64,000 nt of DNA from CALUOB01 sp944322305 (GCA_963931605.1 OZ007031.1:1240001-1304000); one strand, 5' to 3'. Positions 36,229-44,905 are shown, numbered from the stretch's first letter. Notes: generated from the letters alone by a model not told the origin. Made by a program: numbers and translations.

Positions 36229-36459
36229 TTAGCGCGCGTCGCACTCCGTGCTCACGCGGTGCAGCATGTGGTCGATGGCGTCGATGCCCCGCTGGCTGGC
36301 ATGCAGCTCGTCCAGCAGGCGCTGGCGTTCGTCCAACAGCACGCGCTTGGTCTCGCGCGGGCGCCCCTCCTCGCATGCGCAGCGGGCCCGCGTCACCGCA
36401 GAGGAGTCGCACGCGCAGCTGCACAGGCAGCGCTCAACGTCTTCGCTTAGCTCGCCCAT
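36229..36459 (-). CDS. Small Cys-rich coiled-coil protein, possibly MerR C-terminal remnant
   Basis: A 76-residue ORF. ATG 36459 has AAGGGAG upstream. The N-terminal half carries five Cys (CLCSCACD...RCACEE). The C-terminal half (RVLLDERQRLLDELHASQRGIDAIDHMLHRV) resembles the dimerisation helix that ends MerR regulators. It could be a truncated MerR-type regulator or a small metal-binding protein. It shares a promoter motif with the alpha/beta hydrolase. Confidence 0.6.
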   Translation of the reverse strand: MGELSEDVERCLCSCACDSSAVTRARCACEEGRPRETKRVLLDERQRLLDELHASQRGIDAIDHMLHRVSTECDAR

Positions 36460-36499
36460 CTCATCAGCTCCCTTCGAAGCCCATGGTACGGACATGCGC

Positions 36500-36545
36500 T
36501 TGTTATATCAAATACTTATGTTGTATCTATAAATATGCGTTTAAA
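36500..36545 (-). promoter_or_regulatory. AT-rich promoter of the Cys-rich gene with shared motif
   Basis: Minus strand ATAAGTATTTGATATA then CAAGCG, 15 of 16 bases shared with the site at ~34.9 kb. It lies 40-80 bp upstream of ATG 36459. Confidence 0.5.
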
Positions 36546-36670
36546 ATATGGATTGCTGAAACAACAAGCGGCGCGCCTGCCTCTCGGACGCGCCGCTCAT
36601 CTTGGAGCTATGGAACAGCTGACTAAAGCGTTTTGCGGCAGACAGCCCTGCGACCTGCCGCTGAAAACCC

Positions 36671-36740
36671 GCCGTTGGGGCGGGCACCGTTAGCGGGCGG
36701 CACGCGCCGTTGGGGCAGGCACCGTTGGCGGGCGGCACGC
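36671..36740. repeat. Two tandem 35-bp repeats
   Basis: Units at 36671-36705 and 36706-36740 start GCCGTTGGGG and end GGGCGGCACGC, differing at two positions. A third partial echo follows at ~36750. They lie just downstream of the cupin gene. Apart from these and the AT-rich promoter, 36460-36803 holds nothing recognisable. Confidence 0.75.
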
Positions 36741-36803
36741 GCCGCGCGCCCGCCGTTGGCCGCCCCAGCACCAACTGCGGTGCCACCGCCGGCTTCCGCG
36801 CGC

Positions 36804-37226
36804 TTACGCCTGCGGGTACTGCGTGTCGTCCACCGGCTCCAGCCACTCGTTGGAGCAGTTCTCGCCCGGAACCTCGTAGGCAAGGTGGCTCATCCAGCTG
36901 TTGGCGGCGGCGCCGTGCCAGTGCTTCACGCCCTCGGGGATAACCACCACGGTACCCGGGGTAAGCTCCTGCGGCTCCTTGCCCCACTCCTGATACCAGC
37001 CGCGGCCGTCGGTGCACAGAATCACCTGGCCGCCGCCCTTGTCGGCGTGATGGATGTGCCAGTTGTTGCGGCACCCCGGCTCAAAGGTCACGTTCGAGAT
37101 GCCCACGCCCGCCTCGGCGGCCGAGGTCACCGGGTTCAGGTACGACTGCCCGGTGAAGTACGCCGCATACGCGTCGTTGGGGTTGCCCATGCCGAAGATG
37201 GGCGCGAAGGTGTTCTGGTCTGCCAT
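36804..37226 (-). CDS. Cupin-domain protein
   Basis: A 140-residue cupin: metal motif WHIHHADKGGGQVILCTDGRGWYQEWG (two His and Glu-like residues) and second motif GTVVVIPEGVKHWHGA. Cupins of this length partner with carboxymuconolactone decarboxylase-like proteins, the gene immediately upstream. The pair probably acts on a peroxide, quinone or hydroxy-acid substrate. ATG 37226 follows GGGAGAGACATC. Confidence 0.92.
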   Translation of the reverse strand: MADQNTFAPIFGMGNPNDAYAAYFTGQSYLNPVTSAAEAGVGISNVTFEPGCRNNWHIHHADKGGGQVILCTDGRGWYQEWGKEPQELTPGTVVVIPEGVKHWHGAAANSWMSHLAYEVPGENCSNEWLEPVDDTQYPQA

Positions 37227-37325
37227 GATGTCTCTCCCTACCATCTTGTGGTTGCTTACGGGTACGGTCGATAAGCGCGCTCGCGCGCCAGCCCCTCAGC
37301 GCCGGCGCGCACCGCTCGCGACGGC

Positions 37326-38054
37326 TTACGCGCGGGCCGCCGCGGCGTTGTCCACGCAGGTCAGCGCGTTCAGGCTGCGCGGGTAGCCGATGTAGGGCAG
37401 CATCTGCGACACCACGCGGTACAGGAAGTCCTTGCTGCGCCCCAGGTTCATGTTCGCGTTCGCATGCGCCGTCGCCTGCGGCTCGCACCCGCCCTGCGCG
37501 GCGATGTAGCAAAACGTCACCATCTCGCGGTCCAGGTCGGAAAGGCCGTCGCGCGTGTAGTAGTCGCCGAAGCAGTTCTCGGCCAGCCAGCGGTTAACGT
37601 GCGCGCGCTCCTCGGGCCCGGACTTCCAGTTCTCGCGCAGGCCTTCGCCAAAGTACGCGATCTGCTTCTGGTTGCCCGCCGCGCAGCGCGTCTCGAGCGT
37701 GGTGGTAGCCTGCCCCGGCAGCGGCAGCTCCACGCCGCGCGCGGCCAGCACCTCGTTGGCCGCGTCGACAAACGGCCGCACGCGGCCCAGCCCCAGGTAC
37801 GCGCACGCCTGGTACACGACCTCCTTGAGCTCAACGGGCGTAACGCCGGCGTCAAGCGCCTCGGCGGCCATGAGCTTGAACGTGTCCAGCCCCTGGCAGC
37901 CGAGAAGCGCCGCGAGCACCACCAGGTAGCGCTCGCGAGTCGGCAGCTCAGCCGCCGGCTCGGTCGGGACCTCCTCGCCTGCAAAGTACGCGAAACGTTC
38001 GGCAAACTCGGGATCGGTCGCGTCGAGCCCCAAAACCCCTGCGTAGTTGACCAT
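37326..38054 (-). CDS. Carboxymuconolactone decarboxylase/AhpD-like protein
   Basis: A 242-residue protein with two CMD-like helical repeats: ERYLVVLAALLGCQGLDTFKLMAAEALDAGVTPVELKEVVYQACAYLGLGR and DREMVTFCYIAAQGGCEPQATAHANANMNLG. No CxxC redox pair as in AhpD is seen, so a peroxidase-reductase role is unlikely. Positioned between aldo/keto reductase and cupin genes, all minus strand. Confidence 0.9.
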   Translation of the reverse strand: MVNYAGVLGLDATDPEFAERFAYFAGEEVPTEPAAELPTRERYLVVLAALLGCQGLDTFKLMAAEALDAGVTPVELKEVVYQACAYLGLGRVRPFVDAANEVLAARGVELPLPGQATTTLETRCAAGNQKQIAYFGEGLRENWKSGPEERAHVNRWLAENCFGDYYTRDGLSDLDREMVTFCYIAAQGGCEPQATAHANANMNLGRSKDFLYRVVSQMLPYIGYPRSLNALTCVDNAAAARA

Positions 38055-38170
38055 CGGTTGGTTCCTCCTTGTTCCATGCGGCAGACAAGCGCCCAGCGCG
38101 CCGCCCTTGCCGCGCCTTCGTCGAATCACCTTGGCGAGAGGGCCTCCGCCCCTCGCCTCCCCTCGCGCCG

Positions 38171-39196
38171 TTACTTGGCGTGGGGGTTGGTGGTACCCGC
38201 CAACGGCCGCTCGCCGGGCCGCGCCACCGGGCCCACCAGCTCGTGAGCCGTGTACGGCTCCTCAAGATACGCCACTTCCTCAGGCGTCAGCGCCACGTCG
38301 AGGGCGGCCACGGCGTCGTCCACGCGCTCGGGCTTCGAGCAGCCCACGATGGGAGCCGTCACGCCGCGCGCCCAGTGCCACGCGAGCGCCACCCGCGCCA
38401 TCGGCACGCCGTGCTTCTCGGCCACCTCGGCAACGCGCGCCACGATGGGCATGTCCTGCGCCTCGGCAGCGTCGTACTTGTTGCGCATGGTCGCGTCGGT
38501 GGTGCTGCGCTTGCTCTCGGAATTCCACGTGGGGCGGCACAGGTGCCCCGAGGCCAAGGGGCTGTACGGCGTCAGCGCCACGTCGTACTGCCGGCACACC
38601 GGGATCATCTCGCGCTCGTCCTCGCGATAGAGCAGGTTGTAGTGGTTCTGCATGCTCGTGAACGTGGTCCAGCCGTGCTGCTCGGCCACCAGCTGCAGGT
38701 TGTGGAACTGGTAAGCGTACATGGCGCTGGCACCCAGGGCGCGCACCTTGCCGGCGCGCACCAACGCGTCGAGCGCCTCCATGGTCTCCTCCATGGGCGT
38801 GGTGTAGTCGAAGCGGTGGATGATGTACAGGTCAAGGTAGTCGGTTCCCAGGCGGCGCAGGGTTCCGTCGATCTCGCGGTTGATGGCCTCGCGCGAGAGG
38901 TGCCCCTCGTTAAAGAACACCTTGCTGGCAAGCACCACCTTGTCGCGCTGAACGCCCAGCGCGCGCAGGGCGGCGCCGATGTACTCCTCGCTGGTACCGT
39001 GGGCGTAGGTGTTGGCGGTGTCGATGAAGTTCACACCCAAGTCGAGCGCGCGCTTGATGACGGCGCGCGTCTCGTCCGGGCCGATGGTCCACTGGTGGAA
39101 GTCGGCCGAGGGCTTGCCAAAGCTCATGCCTCCCAAGCAGAGCTTGGAAACCTGGATGTTCGAATGGCCGAGCGGCGCGTACTGCATGGTAGTCAT
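38171..39196 (-). CDS. NADP-dependent aldo/keto reductase
   Basis: A 341-residue barrel enzyme. Catalytic tetrad region: NFIDTANTYAHGTSEEYIG (Asp, Tyr), ASKVFF (Lys) and YIIHRFD (His). The C-terminal cofactor segment (VALAWHWARGVTAPIVGCSKPERVDDAVAAL) is typical of the YdhF/YajO group. AAAGGA lies 6 bases before ATG 39196. Member of the redox cluster with flavodoxin upstream. Confidence 0.94.
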   Translation of the reverse strand: MTTMQYAPLGHSNIQVSKLCLGGMSFGKPSADFHQWTIGPDETRAVIKRALDLGVNFIDTANTYAHGTSEEYIGAALRALGVQRDKVVLASKVFFNEGHLSREAINREIDGTLRRLGTDYLDLYIIHRFDYTTPMEETMEALDALVRAGKVRALGASAMYAYQFHNLQLVAEQHGWTTFTSMQNHYNLLYREDEREMIPVCRQYDVALTPYSPLASGHLCRPTWNSESKRSTTDATMRNKYDAAEAQDMPIVARVAEVAEKHGVPMARVALAWHWARGVTAPIVGCSKPERVDDAVAALDVALTPEEVAYLEEPYTAHELVGPVARPGERPLAGTTNPHAK

Positions 39197-39334
39197 ACGA
39201 GTCCTTTCTAAAAGCGCCAAAGGTTGAAACGACAAAAACCTGGAACGGCGCGCAGAGGGTTCGGCACGAGGGGCTGCCGCCCCTGCCGAAGCGGCGACGC
39301 GCCACGAGCGCCCGCGCCTGCCACACCCTGGCGC

Positions 39335-39775
39335 TTAGGAAAGCAAGCTGCCGGGCTGCCAGCTCAGGCTGGGGTACAGCGCGGCCAGGTGCTGCTCGGC
39401 GCGGGCGATGGAGCTGCCGCCCGACGTGGCGAACGGCACCACGCTGGCGCCCGAAGCCGCAAGCGTCGGCGCCACCGCGTCGAGGAAGGTGTCGACCACG
39501 CGGGGCTCCACGTACCACCAAATGGGAAAGCCCACGTACACGGTGTCATAGCCGTCCATCTCGGGCAGCGCGCCGGCAAGCGCCGGACGGCACGCCGCGT
39601 CATCCATCTCGCGTGAGCTGCGGCTCGCCTTGTCTTTCCAGTTGAGGTCGGTCGGGGTGTAGGGGTCTGCCGGGGTTATCGCGAACAGGTCGGCACCCTT
39701 CTCGCGCGCCAACGCGCGCGCCTTGCCCTCCGTGGTGCCGGTTGCCGAGAAATACGCTACCAACGTTCGTGCCAT
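39335..39775 (-). CDS. Flavodoxin
   Basis: A 146-residue FMN protein starting MARTLVAYFSATGTTEGKARAL (phosphate loop SATGTTE) with IWWYVEPRVVDTFLD and SGGSS later. It carries electrons in place of ferredoxin or serves a quinone-type reductase. First gene of the minus-strand redox cluster, divergent from the TetR gene; a palindromic operator lies between. Confidence 0.94.
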   Translation of the reverse strand: MARTLVAYFSATGTTEGKARALAREKGADLFAITPADPYTPTDLNWKDKASRSSREMDDAACRPALAGALPEMDGYDTVYVGFPIWWYVEPRVVDTFLDAVAPTLAASGASVVPFATSGGSSIARAEQHLAALYPSLSWQPGSLLS

Positions 39776-39823
39776 AAGGGAGCTCCTTCCCACGATTGTG
39801 TTTCTTGTCTCATATATTAGCTA

Positions 39824-39844
39824 CACTTTGTAACTTGTAAAGTG
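39824..39844. promoter_or_regulatory. Probable TetR operator between flavodoxin and tetR
   Basis: Inverted repeat CACTTTGTAA-C-TTGTAAAGTG (18 of 20 positions symmetric) in an AT-rich region 49 bp upstream of the flavodoxin start and ~140 bp before tetR. Size and symmetry suit a TetR-family dimer, predicting repression of the redox cluster. Confidence 0.65.
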
Positions 39845-39983
39845 ATTTCTCGTCTTATTTTTACGTATTTGCACATTATGGAAGGAATTGCTACGATTAC
39901 AGGCGATAAAAAACATAAACCGTTCCGGCTGCCAGCTGCGTATGCCAGCCGGCAGGGATGTTGTGCAGAAGGAAGCGAAGGCC

Positions 39984-40625
39984 ATGGCAGATTTCGTGAG
40001 AGCGCGCAGCGACGAACAGAAAGAGCAGCGCATGACCGCCATCAAGCAAGCGGCGAGCGAGCTTTTTGCCGAGCGGCCCTACCACGAGATCACGCTCGCC
40101 ACCATAGCCGAGCGGCTCGGGTGGTCGCGCGCCGCGCTCTACAAGTACGTCTCCACCAAGGAGGACATCTTCCTGGAGATCTGCGCCGACGGCAACGCCG
40201 CCTACGCAAACGGCCTGCTCACGGCCTACCCCGCCGGCAGCACCTACCCCACCGCGGTTCTCGCCGAGGTGTGGCTCGAGCAGATCTGCTCCAACCGCGC
40301 CTACTTCACCTACGCCGACATGCTCTCGAGCATCATCGAGACCAACGTGACGGTTGAGCGGCTCGCGTCGTTCAAAAAGCGCTACTACGCCAACCAAAAC
40401 CAGCTCATCGCGCGCTTTGCCGAGAACCTCGGAATCGAGCCCGGCCGCGCTAGCCAGCTGCTCATGGCTGTGTACTACCACGCCGTGGGCATCAACGGCT
40501 GGTGCCAGCACAACCCGCTCGTTGCAGAAGCCGTGAAGCTCGCCGGGATCAAGCGCCGCGTGCCCGACTTCCGCGACGAGATACGCGACTTCATCCGCAT
40601 GTGCCTGGCATATTACGCGGCCTAA
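39984..40625 (+). CDS. TetR-family transcriptional regulator
   Basis: A 213-residue repressor. HTH region: QAASELFAERPYHEITLATIAERLGWSRAALYKYVSTKEDIFLEI (~22-68), then an all-helical ligand domain (~75-213). ATG 39984 starts at the charged leader before the HTH; the longer upstream frame is AT-rich promoter. Likely controls the divergent flavodoxin cluster via the palindrome at 39824. Confidence 0.93.
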   Translation: MADFVRARSDEQKEQRMTAIKQAASELFAERPYHEITLATIAERLGWSRAALYKYVSTKEDIFLEICADGNAAYANGLLTAYPAGSTYPTAVLAEVWLEQICSNRAYFTYADMLSSIIETNVTVERLASFKKRYYANQNQLIARFAENLGIEPGRASQLLMAVYYHAVGINGWCQHNPLVAEAVKLAGIKRRVPDFRDEIRDFIRMCLAYYAA

Positions 40626-40759
40626 CGGCCTGCCGCCCGTAGGGGCCGGTGACCGCGCCGCGCGACCTGCTACCATAAAGGCACCATCCCGCCGGCCCGA
40701 GCCAGCCTGCGCCCCTCGGCCACCGGCGCACCGCCCCCCTACGGAAGAAAAGACCCGCC

Positions 40760-41632
40760 ATGGAGCTTCGCCCGCTGCAGTACTTCCTCATGATCGCCCG
40801 CGAGGGCACCATCTCCGGCGCCGCGCACGTGCTGCACGTGTCGCAGCCGTCGCTGTCGCGCCAGATGAAGGATCTGGAGCGCGAGCTTGGCTGCACGCTG
40901 TTCACCCGCGGCGCGCGCCGCATCGAGCTCACGGAGGAGGGCATGCGCCTGCGCAAGCGGGCCGAGGAGATCGTGGATTTGGTGGGGCGCACCGAGGCCG
41001 AATTCCGCATCGCACCCGAAACGCTTGCCGGCGAGGTGCGCGTGGGCGGCGGCGAGACGCCCGCCATGGCGCTGGTGGCCGACGCGATCGCCGAGCTCAA
41101 GGACGCCTACCCTCTTGTGCGGTTCAGCCTGTACAGCGGCAACGCCGCCGACGTGGGCGAGCGGCTGGAAACCGGCCGGATCGACTTCGGCGTGTTCGTG
41201 GGCCACGCCGACCTTGACCGCTACGAGGTGCTGCCGCTGCCCGCGCGCAACCGCTGGGGCGTGTTCATGCGCGCCGACGATCCGCTGGCCGCGCACGAGC
41301 GCATAACGCCGCAGGACTTAGACGGCCGCCCACTCATCTTGTCGCAGCAGGCGCACCGCGAGATGCAGACCTGGTTCAAGCGCGACCTGGAGGACCTGGA
41401 CGTGGTGGCCACCTACAATCTGCTCTACAACGCCTCGCTTCTGGCGCGGCGCGGCGTGGGCTACGCGGTCAGCCTCGAGGGCATCGTGGACACCTCGCCG
41501 GCCAGCGGCCTGGCGTTCCGCCCGCTCGAGCCGGCCATCGCCGCCGACGTCTACATCGCCTGGAAGCGCTACCAGAGCTTCTCCCCCGCCGCAAACGTGT
41601 TTTTGGAGAAGATCCGCACCCTGTGGGGGTAA
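40760..41632 (+). CDS. LysR-family transcriptional regulator
   Basis: A 290-residue regulator with the canonical HTH (MELRPLQYFLMIAREGTISGAAHVLHVSQPSLSRQMKDLERELG) and effector domain (~90-290). Paralogous in layout to the LysR at 24.6-25.5 kb. Target unclear; it follows tetR on the same strand and ends at a strong bidirectional terminator. Confidence 0.93.
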   Translation: MELRPLQYFLMIAREGTISGAAHVLHVSQPSLSRQMKDLERELGCTLFTRGARRIELTEEGMRLRKRAEEIVDLVGRTEAEFRIAPETLAGEVRVGGGETPAMALVADAIAELKDAYPLVRFSLYSGNAADVGERLETGRIDFGVFVGHADLDRYEVLPLPARNRWGVFMRADDPLAAHERITPQDLDGRPLILSQQAHREMQTWFKRDLEDLDVVATYNLLYNASLLARRGVGYAVSLEGIVDTSPASGLAFRPLEPAIAADVYIAWKRYQSFSPAANVFLEKIRTLWG

Positions 41633-41660
41633 GCAGCGTCCCGCTCTGTGCCGTACCATC

Positions 41661-41699
41661 AAAGGGCCCGCCGTTCACAAGGGAACGGCGGGCCCTTTT
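41661..41699. terminator. Bidirectional terminator between lysR and the glycyl-radical gene
   Basis: Perfect 13-bp stem GGGCCCGCCGTTC/GAACGGCGGGCCC with AAA before and TTTT after, working on both strands for the two convergent genes. Confidence 0.92.
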
Positions 41700-41737
41700 G
41701 CCTGAAAAACCGATCAAGCGCTTAGTCCGCGGAGCGC

Positions 41738-41989
41738 CTACATGCTCTCGTGGAAGGTGCGGGAGATAACCTCGTCCTGCTGCTCCTTGGTGAGGTTGTG
41801 GAAGTTCACCGCGTAGCCCGAGACGCGCACGGTGAGCTGCGGGTACTTCTCGGGGTGAGCCTGGGCGTCCAGCAGCGTGTCGCGGTTGAACACGTTCACG
41901 TTGAGGTGGTGGCCACCCTTCTCGGCGTAGGCGTCGAGCATGCCTACGAGGTTGTCGGCCTGAGTCTGGGGTACGTCTTTAACCTGCAT
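41738..41989 (-). CDS. Detached glycyl-radical domain of pyruvate formate-lyase (GrcA-like)
   Basis: An 83-residue protein equal to the last ~80 residues of a normal PFL: NLVGMLDAYAEKGGHHLNVNVFNRDTLLDAQ...YPQLTVRVSGYAVNF...SRTFHESM. The glycyl radical would form on G58 in RVSGYAV. AAAGGAGCTTCTC precedes ATG 41989. In E. coli the free domain (YfiD/GrcA) repairs oxygen-damaged PFL; here the adjacent large subunit lacks this domain, so the small protein should be an obligatory subunit. No activase gene is in the window. Confidence 0.93.
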   Translation of the reverse strand: MQVKDVPQTQADNLVGMLDAYAEKGGHHLNVNVFNRDTLLDAQAHPEKYPQLTVRVSGYAVNFHNLTKEQQDEVISRTFHESM

Positions 41990-42067
41990 GAGAAGCTCCT
42001 TTCGAGCGCCATTTAATAGTGCGATTATAACATTTCACGCACCACGCTGGAGGATGGGGGGGGCGAG

Positions 42068-42108
42068 ATCGCCAAAATGGGTCAGAACGAACACGTCCCC
42101 AAATGACC
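42068..42108. repeat. Family D element, copy 2, between the two PFL genes
   Basis: On the minus strand: TTTGGGGACGTGTTCG, spacer, then TGACCCATTTTGG. It sits in the 122-bp gap between the PFL large subunit and its glycyl-radical partner. Confidence 0.72.
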
Positions 42109-42111
42109 CGG

Positions 42112-44208
42112 TTAGCACTCGGCGCAGTCGGGGCTCTCCACGCTGAACTCGGCCTGCGAGAAGTCGAGCCCGTCGAGCTCCAGATCGCCGAAGAACACCT
42201 GGTCCTCCTTGCCGAGCGCGCCCGGGATGATGGAGAAGGTGTTGGAGATGCCGTCCTGCGCGTCGCGGAACGGCAGCTTGGCCACCGAGCTTAAGCTGGC
42301 GATGGCACCGTGGGTGTCGCGCTGGTGCATGGGGTTGGCGCCCGGGGCGAACGGCACGCCGGCCTTGCGGCCGTCGGGGGTGGCGCCGGTCTTCTTGCCG
42401 TACACCACGTTGGACGTGATGGTGAGCACGGAGGTGGTGGGCACCGAGTTGCGGTAGGTGTCGTTCATGCGGACGAACTCCATGAAGGTGTGCACCACGT
42501 CGTGGGCGATGGTGTCCACGCGGTCGTCGTCGTTGCCGTACTTGGGGAAGTCGCCCTCGATCTCGAAGTCCACAATGACGCCCTGCTCGTCGCGCACGGG
42601 GTGCACCTTGGCGTACTTGATGGCCGAAAGCGAGTCGGCCACCACGGACAGGCCCGCGATGCCGGTGGCGAACCAGCGATGCACGTGCTTGTCGTGCAGC
42701 GCCATCTGGATGGCCTCGTAGCAGTACTTGTCGTGCATGTAGTGGATGATGTTGAGCGAGTTCACGTACACGCCGGCGAGCCACTCCATCATGGCCTTGT
42801 ACTTGGCCACCACGTCGTCGTAGTCCAGCGTGTCGCCCTCAACCGGGCGGTAGGCCGGGCCCACCTGCTTCTTGGAGACCTCGTCCACGCCGCCGTTGAG
42901 CGCGTAGAGCAGGCACTTGGCCAGGTTGGCGCGGGCGCCGAAGAACTGCATCTCCTTGCCGATGCGCATGGAAGACACGCAGCAGGCGATGGCGTAGTCG
43001 TCGCCGTGGTAGACGCGCATCACGTCGTCGTTCTCGTACTGGATGGAGCTCGACACGATGGAAGTCTTGGCGCAGAACTCCTTGAAGGCCTGCGGCAGGT
43101 GCGTGCTCCACAGCACGGTGAGGTTGGGCTCGGGGCTGGTGCCCATGTTCTCCAGCGTGTGCAGGTAGCGAAACGCCGTCTTGGTGACGAGCGTGCGGCC
43201 GTCGACGCCCATGCCGCCGATGGACTCGGTGACCCACTGCGGGTCGCCGGAGAAGAGGTTCTGGTACTCGGGCGTGCGGGCGAACTTGACCATGCGGAGC
43301 TTCATGATGAAGTGGTCGACAAACTCCTGGATCTGCTCCTCGGTGAAGGTGCCGCGGGCAAGGTCGCGCTCGGCGTAGATGTCGATGAAGGTGCTCGTGC
43401 GGCCCATGGACATGGCGGCGCCGTTCTGGTCCTTCACCGCGGCCAGGTAGGCCAGGTAGGTCCACTGGATGGCCTCCTGGGTGTTCTTGGCCGGCTGCGA
43501 GATGTCGAAGCCGTACTGCTGGCCCAGCTCGATGAGCTGCTTGAGCGCGCGGATCTGCTCGGAGAGCTCCTCGCGCTCGCGGATGGTCTCCTCGGTCATA
43601 ACCTTGGGCGTGGAGGCCTTCTGGGCCTCCTTGTCCTTGATCAGGAAGTCAACGCCGTACAGGGCCACGCGGCGGTAGTCGCCGATGATGCGGCCGCGGC
43701 CGTAGCCGTCGGGCAGGCCCGTGATGATGTGGGCCGAGCGGCAGGCGCGCATCTCGGGGGTGTACACGTCGAAGACGCCGGCGTTGTGGGTCTTGCGCTT
43801 GTTGGTGTAGATGTCAACGATCTCGGGGTCGATCTCGTAGCCGTGCTGCGCGGCGGCCTGCACGGCGATGCGGATGCCGCCGTTGACGTGCAGCGCGCGC
43901 TTGAGCGGCTTGTCGGTCTGCAGACCCACGATCGTCTCGTCCTCGGGGTGCTCGGCGTCAATGTAGCCGGCGGGGTACGCGGTGATGCCGGTGACCTTAT
44001 CGGTCTCGATGTCGAGCGCGCCGCCCTTCTTGCGCTCTTCCTCGAGCAGGTCCATGACCTTGCCCCAGAGCATCTGCGTGCGCTCCGTAGGGCCGGCGAG
44101 GAAGGACTCGTCGCCCTCGTACGGGGTGTAGTTCTTCTGGATGAAGTCGCGAACGTCAACCTCGTTTTGCCACGTGCCGCCGGTAAAACCGTCCCAAGCC
44201 TCTTGCAT
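42112..44208 (-). CDS. pflB: Pyruvate formate-lyase large subunit lacking the glycyl-radical domain
   Basis: A 698-residue PFL (usual length ~750-760). The thiyl-radical pair C409-C410 is present (AIACCVSS), as are typical PFL segments (KRKTHNAGVFDVYTPEMR, RASHIITGLPDGYGRGRI-like, ARANLAKCLLYALNGG). Homology runs to FSIIPGALGK, where normal enzymes continue into the glycyl-radical domain; here a ~28-residue acidic tail ending DCAEC follows. The missing domain is the next gene. Converts pyruvate and CoA to acetyl-CoA and formate. TTAGGAGG precedes ATG 44208. Confidence 0.95.
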   Translation of the reverse strand: MQEAWDGFTGGTWQNEVDVRDFIQKNYTPYEGDESFLAGPTERTQMLWGKVMDLLEEERKKGGALDIETDKVTGITAYPAGYIDAEHPEDETIVGLQTDKPLKRALHVNGGIRIAVQAAAQHGYEIDPEIVDIYTNKRKTHNAGVFDVYTPEMRACRSAHIITGLPDGYGRGRIIGDYRRVALYGVDFLIKDKEAQKASTPKVMTEETIREREELSEQIRALKQLIELGQQYGFDISQPAKNTQEAIQWTYLAYLAAVKDQNGAAMSMGRTSTFIDIYAERDLARGTFTEEQIQEFVDHFIMKLRMVKFARTPEYQNLFSGDPQWVTESIGGMGVDGRTLVTKTAFRYLHTLENMGTSPEPNLTVLWSTHLPQAFKEFCAKTSIVSSSIQYENDDVMRVYHGDDYAIACCVSSMRIGKEMQFFGARANLAKCLLYALNGGVDEVSKKQVGPAYRPVEGDTLDYDDVVAKYKAMMEWLAGVYVNSLNIIHYMHDKYCYEAIQMALHDKHVHRWFATGIAGLSVVADSLSAIKYAKVHPVRDEQGVIVDFEIEGDFPKYGNDDDRVDTIAHDVVHTFMEFVRMNDTYRNSVPTTSVLTITSNVVYGKKTGATPDGRKAGVPFAPGANPMHQRDTHGAIASLSSVAKLPFRDAQDGISNTFSIIPGALGKEDQVFFGDLELDGLDFSQAEFSVESPDCAEC

Positions 44209-44524
44209 CCTGCCTCCTAAGAGGGTCGTTTCGCGGCCGCAATCCGGCCGCGCAAAGGTGTATGGCGTGCCGCCAGGCCAGGGCTCCTCGCGTATGCGGC
44301 GCCGGAAGCAGGCGCAGATGCGCCGTTTGCCGACAAAGAACCGCCGTTCGCGGGAACGCGTAGCCCCCGCGCTGGCTGGCGCGTGGGCTCAGCATAACAC
44401 ACGCGCGCGAGCGCTCCCGAGCCCGCCTGCGTTTTTTCGCTGGTGGCGGGGGTGCTCACGGATATTCCATAAGTTAACTTCCATTTACTTATGTGCGCGG
44501 AGCAGCCGGGCGGGCGCGGCGGGC

Positions 44525-44605
44525 GGCATGGGTTGGTTGGGGACGTGTTCCTTTCAACCCATTCGCCCCTTGACATGACAAATCAACCTGTCCCCACTGT
44601 CAGGC
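44525..44605. repeat. Family D element, copy 3
   Basis: GGTTGGTTGGGGACGTGTTCC followed by TTTCAACCC, then a related CAACCTGTCCCC word ~30 bp on. The ~700-bp gap between PFL and the SPFH gene otherwise contains short inverted repeats (CTGCCGGCAG near 44620) and no convincing gene. Confidence 0.7.
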
Positions 44606-44905
44606 ACCGTCTGCCGGCAGCTGGCTGCCGTCTGCCGGCACGGCCGTGAAATCGGTGAACGGTCGTTGACGAGATTTCAAGGTGATATCACAATGCAATC
44701 AGCGGACGGAAGAGAAGCGCCCGCTTCGGGGAGCACCCCCCCCGCCTCAAAAGGGCCCGCGGCGACGGGGCGCACGGGAACGCAACGGTACGGCAGCCTG
44801 GCGTGCGCCGTAGCAGTTGCCCTTATTGCCCGCGCCACGCAGCCGACGACCACAGGGGTTGCCCTCGCGCCGGGAAGCGTGAGGCGAGTTGCGAAAGGAA
44901 CTCAC

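Noticed and set aside
41738..44208. PFL split as a simple sequencing frameshift
   Set aside because: The two genes are separated by 122 bp that include a repeat element, a full ribosome site and a distinct large-subunit tail, which a single-base error cannot create.
42310..44220. Long plus-strand frame opposite pflB
   Set aside because: Composition is typical of an antisense shadow of a GC-rich gene; PFL on the other strand is certain.
44666..44905. N-terminal extension of the SPFH protein
   Set aside because: The extra 80 residues are low-complexity with no homologous domain; a proper ribosome site precedes the later ATG, which starts right before the transmembrane segment.
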